In this document: one piece after another, positions 13,033 to 15,180 of the stretch
How the letters are laid out: each line of letters opens with the position of its first letter
How positions within the stretch are numbered: position 1 is the stretch's first letter
Assembly: GCA_018896355.1 (NCBI GenBank)
Contig: JAHIMW010000062.1
Coordinates: 1 to 15,180, forward strand
DNA from: Pseudomonadota bacterium
Lineage (GTDB): Bacteria; Desulfobacterota; Syntrophia; Syntrophales; UBA5619
Direction of reading: 5' to 3'
Length of the DNA stretch: 15,180 bases
Program-made: the position numbers and the translations under genes
The notes under the pieces: model-generated
Seen by the model: the letters and a program-made list of their open reading frames with translations, nothing else
The model's database searches: none
Told to the model about the DNA's origin: nothing

Positions 13033-14865
13033 ATGAGAATCCCGTCCCGACGCCGCACCACCGGTAATATCCGCGCCGCGATGCAGCCGCGCTTGCAGGG
13101 GATGCGGGAGACGATCGAGGCGGCCCGCGACCCGCGCCACGCGCTCGGGAGCTTGCTGCCCTACCTTCGCCCTTTTCGAGGGATGCTGATCGCGGTCTGC
13201 GGGATGATCGTGATCTACACGGTTCTGGGGCTGATCGGTCCCTACCTGATGGGGGTGGCCATCGACCGGTTCATTGCCGTGAAGGAGTTGGCCGGGTTGG
13301 CGACGATCTCCCTCTGGATGCTCCTCGTATACCTTTTGAACAACTTTTTCCAGGCCGTCTCGGCGTGGCTGATGGCCGACGTTTCTCAGCGCGTCCTGAA
13401 AGAGCTGCGGCAGGACCTCTTTTCCCACATGCAGACCCTGCCCGTGAGTTTTTTCGACGGCAAGCCGGCGGGTGAATTGATGAGCCGCCTGACAAACGAC
13501 ATCGACGCCATCAACCAGGCCGTCTCGCAGAATGTCACCTCGCTTCTGGCCGGAGTCCTATCCCTCTTCGGGATCCTCGTGGCCATGTTCGTGCTGGACA
13601 TGCGGCTGGCGCTGGCCTCCGTCCTGGTCGTTCCGATCATGTTCGCGTTCACCGAGTTTGTCGCCCGGTACACGCGCCTCGGATTCCGGGAGCTTCAGAA
13701 GCACCTCGGCGAACTCAACGGGGTCATGGAGGAGGCGATCAGCGGGCAGAAGGTGGTTAGGGCGTTTCGCCGGAACGAGTCGGCGATCGACCTCTTCCGC
13801 CGGAGCAACCAGGACGTGTTTCGCGCCGCCGTGTGGGCCAACAGCTATGCCTTCCTTCTCATGCCGCTGACGAACGTGCTGGGAAACTTCTTCGTGATCG
13901 TCCTGGCGGGGCTTGGCGGCTGGCTGGCCCCGCAGGGGCTGGTCAGCGTCGGGATCATCGCGACCTTCATCAACTACGCGCAGAACTTCGTCAGCCCGCT
14001 GCGCCAGCTGGCGAACATGTACAACTCGATCCAGGCCGCCCTGGCCGGGGCCGAGCGGGTGTTTGAAATCATCGACACGCCGGCCGAGGTGGACGATGCC
14101 CCCGACGCCGCGCCGCTGGAATCCGTCCGGGGAGAGGTCCGGTTCGACCATGTCGGCTTCGGTTACCGGCCCGGGACGCCCATCATCAAGGATATGACCC
14201 TTGAAGCCAGGGCAGGGGAGACGCTGGCGCTGGTGGGACCGACCGGCGCGGGGAAGACCACCCTCATCAACCTGTTGACCCGCTTTTATGAGATCGACAG
14301 CGGCCGCATCACCATTGACGGCAAGGACATCCGGTCCATCCGGAAGGCCGACCTGCGCCGACGTCTGGGGATCGTTTTGCAGGACACCTTCCTCTTCTCG
14401 GGCACCGTGATGGAGAATATCCGCTACGGACGGCTGGCGGCGACCGACGAGGATTGCATTGCGGCGGCCAGGATGGCCGGCGCCGATCCCTTCATCCGCC
14501 AGTTGGCGAACGGCTACCGGACCCATCTTTCGGAGCGGGCCGGCAATCTGAGCCAGGGACAGCGGCAGCTTTTGTCCATCGCCCGTGCGATTCTTGCCGA
14601 CCCGGCCATCCTGATCCTCGACGAGGCGACCAGCAGCGTCGATACCCGGACCGAGGCCCGCATCCAAAAGGCATTGCTGCGACTCATGGAGGGACGCACG
14701 AGTTTCGTGATCGCCCACCGCCTGAGCACCATCCGCGATGCCGGGCAGCTCTTGGTGATCGACAACGGCGAAATCGTCGAAAAGGGGACACACCGGGAAC
14801 TGATCGCCCTCCACGGCTTCTACCACCACTTGTACGTCAGCCAGTTCAAGGGACAGGCGATCTGA
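13033..14865 (+). CDS. ABC exporter half-transporter, canonical ATPase subunit
   Basis: This 610-residue partner has a basic, Arg-rich N-terminal extension (about 1-45), six transmembrane helices to about 350, then the ATPase domain. Walker A is GPTGAGKTT (402-410), the Q-loop is LQDTFLFSG, the signature LSQGQ is at 506-510, Walker B is ILILDE with catalytic Glu531, and the switch is His562 in IAHRLST. LSQGQ in place of LSGGQ is common in this partner of heterodimeric exporters. Its residues complete the active ATP site, while the preceding gene supplies the degenerate one. ATG 13033 has TTGAGG about 8 nt upstream. It lies 187 bp behind its partner across a repeat cluster, probably on one transcript. 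Confidence 0.9.
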   Translation: MRIPSRRRTTGNIRAAMQPRLQGMRETIEAARDPRHALGSLLPYLRPFRGMLIAVCGMIVIYTVLGLIGPYLMGVAIDRFIAVKELAGLATISLWMLLVYLLNNFFQAVSAWLMADVSQRVLKELRQDLFSHMQTLPVSFFDGKPAGELMSRLTNDIDAINQAVSQNVTSLLAGVLSLFGILVAMFVLDMRLALASVLVVPIMFAFTEFVARYTRLGFRELQKHLGELNGVMEEAISGQKVVRAFRRNESAIDLFRRSNQDVFRAAVWANSYAFLLMPLTNVLGNFFVIVLAGLGGWLAPQGLVSVGIIATFINYAQNFVSPLRQLANMYNSIQAALAGAERVFEIIDTPAEVDDAPDAAPLESVRGEVRFDHVGFGYRPGTPIIKDMTLEARAGETLALVGPTGAGKTTLINLLTRFYEIDSGRITIDGKDIRSIRKADLRRRLGIVLQDTFLFSGTVMENIRYGRLAATDEDCIAAARMAGADPFIRQLANGYRTHLSERAGNLSQGQRQLLSIARAILADPAILILDEATSSVDTRTEARIQKALLRLMEGRTSFVIAHRLSTIRDAGQLLVIDNGEIVEKGTHRELIALHGFYHHLYVSQFKGQAI

Positions 14866-14879
14866 ATCCGGCCGAAAAT

Positions 14880-15026
14880 TTACTCGCAGCGTTTTTCGAG
14901 CTTGGCGAGACGCTTTGGGTCATCACAGGCAATCCAGCGGGCCGCGGCGTATACAACATCCCTCACATACCCCATGGCTATCCTTCGCCCCTGCTTTTCC
15001 GATATAGAAAACTGTTGACTTGGCAT
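14880..15026 (-). CDS. Small hypothetical ORF (48 residues), doubtful
   Basis: The minus-strand frame from ATG 15026 to TAA 14882-14880 reads MPSQQFSISEKQ, then GRRIAMGYVRDVVYAAARWI and ACDDPKRLAKLEKRCE. The composition is protein-like (amphipathic, charged end), and an internal ATG at 14983 gives a 33-residue version. AAGGA abuts the first ATG too closely to be a good ribosome-binding site. It lies antisense to the toxin promoter. I do not recognise a family; it may be the tail of a decayed gene. Confidence 0.25.
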   Translation of the reverse strand: MPSQQFSISEKQGRRIAMGYVRDVVYAAARWIACDDPKRLAKLEKRCE

Positions 15027-15043
15027 TCCTTGGGAGTTATATT
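15015..15043 (+). promoter_or_regulatory. Promoter of the toxin gene
   Basis: TTGACT (15015-15020), a 17-bp spacer, then TATATT (15038-15043). The predicted start of transcription falls at about 15050, the first base of the toxin ATG. Confidence 0.6.
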
Positions 15044-15049
15044 CCTTCT

Positions 15050-15180
15050 ATGGCATGGGATGTTGAATATACCGATGAATTTGAAGCGTGGTGGGTTGGT
15101 CTGGACGAGGAAGAACAGATCGATATTGACGCGGCTGTCAGTTTGTTGGAAGAAAAAGGGCCTCATCTGCCGTACCCCTA
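15050..15180 (+). CDS. RelE/HigB-like toxin (Gp49 family), 5' part only
   Basis: The first 43 codons are present before the window ends: MAWDVEYTDEFEAWWVGLDE, then EEQIDIDAAVSLLEEKGPHL and PYP. This is the recognisable start of RelE/ParE-superfamily HigB toxins of the phage-derived Gp49-like group (typical pattern: YTDEF..WW..L, helices, then LLE..GP.LP.P), which cut mRNA at the ribosome. The antitoxin, usually a HigA-type HTH protein, would follow downstream outside the window. No ribosome-binding site precedes the ATG, and the promoter places the transcript start at the ATG itself. Confidence 0.72.
   Translation, partial: MAWDVEYTDEFEAWWVGLDEEEQIDIDAAVSLLEEKGPHLPYP

Noticed and set aside
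13558..14829. Minus-strand 423-codon open frame opposite the second ABC gene (and a 286-codon one at 11322-12182)
   Set aside because: Both mirror well-conserved ABC transporter coding sequence; their Gly/Asp/His/Gln-rich composition is typical of antisense GC-rich frames.

Overview
The window looks like a chromosomal segment of an anaerobic Desulfobacterota (deltaproteobacterial, perhaps Syntrophales-like) bacterium. This is inferred from family content: an AmmeMemoRadiSam-type radical SAM enzyme, a sulfide-dependent homocysteine gene set shared with methanogens (HcyBio / NIL-ferredoxin / UPF0280), GC-rich coding DNA and TTGACA-type sigma-70 promoters. No rRNA, tRNA or CRISPR array was seen.

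Left part (1-5757), all on the minus strand. Two adjacent radical SAM genes (PflX-like, then amrS running off the left edge) both start with a twin-arginine-like signal. They lie behind a consensus-grade promoter (TTGACA-17-TATACT) and a decayed C-terminal piece of a cation diffusion facilitator transporter that carries an in-frame stop. Upstream are a secreted FrsA/pseudooxynicotine-hydrolase-like alpha/beta hydrolase, a periplasmic type II L-asparaginase and a PfkB sugar/nucleoside kinase.

Middle (5758-8823). Divergent promoters face each other at about 5870-5955. Rightward is a compact operon: a small VOC protein, HcyBio (DUF39/COG1900), a NIL-domain 2x[4Fe-4S] ferredoxin overlapping it by ATGA, and a UPF0280 (ApbE-like, MA1715-type) protein. 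In Methanosarcina the last three families serve sulfide incorporation into homocysteine, so this operon probably makes homocysteine directly from sulfide.

Mobile block (8822-about 11070). A REP-associated Y1 (RAYT/IS200-like) transposase is bracketed by a perfect 15-bp inverted repeat and interrupted by an in-frame TGA. Directly abutting it is an IS110-family element. Its transposase ribosome-binding site is locked in an 11-bp stem, and its long 3' non-coding end folds into several hairpins, a candidate bridge RNA. Junction comparison suggests that the IS110 element split the terminal REP-like sequence of the RAYT element. If so, the missing half now lies just upstream of the first ABC gene.

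Right part (11088-15180). A heterodimeric ABC exporter pair follows: one subunit with degenerate ATPase residues, one canonical. Between them is a GC-rich palindromic repeat cluster. At the right edge is the start of a RelE/HigB-like toxin gene whose promoter places transcription initiation at or next to the start codon, implying a leaderless message.
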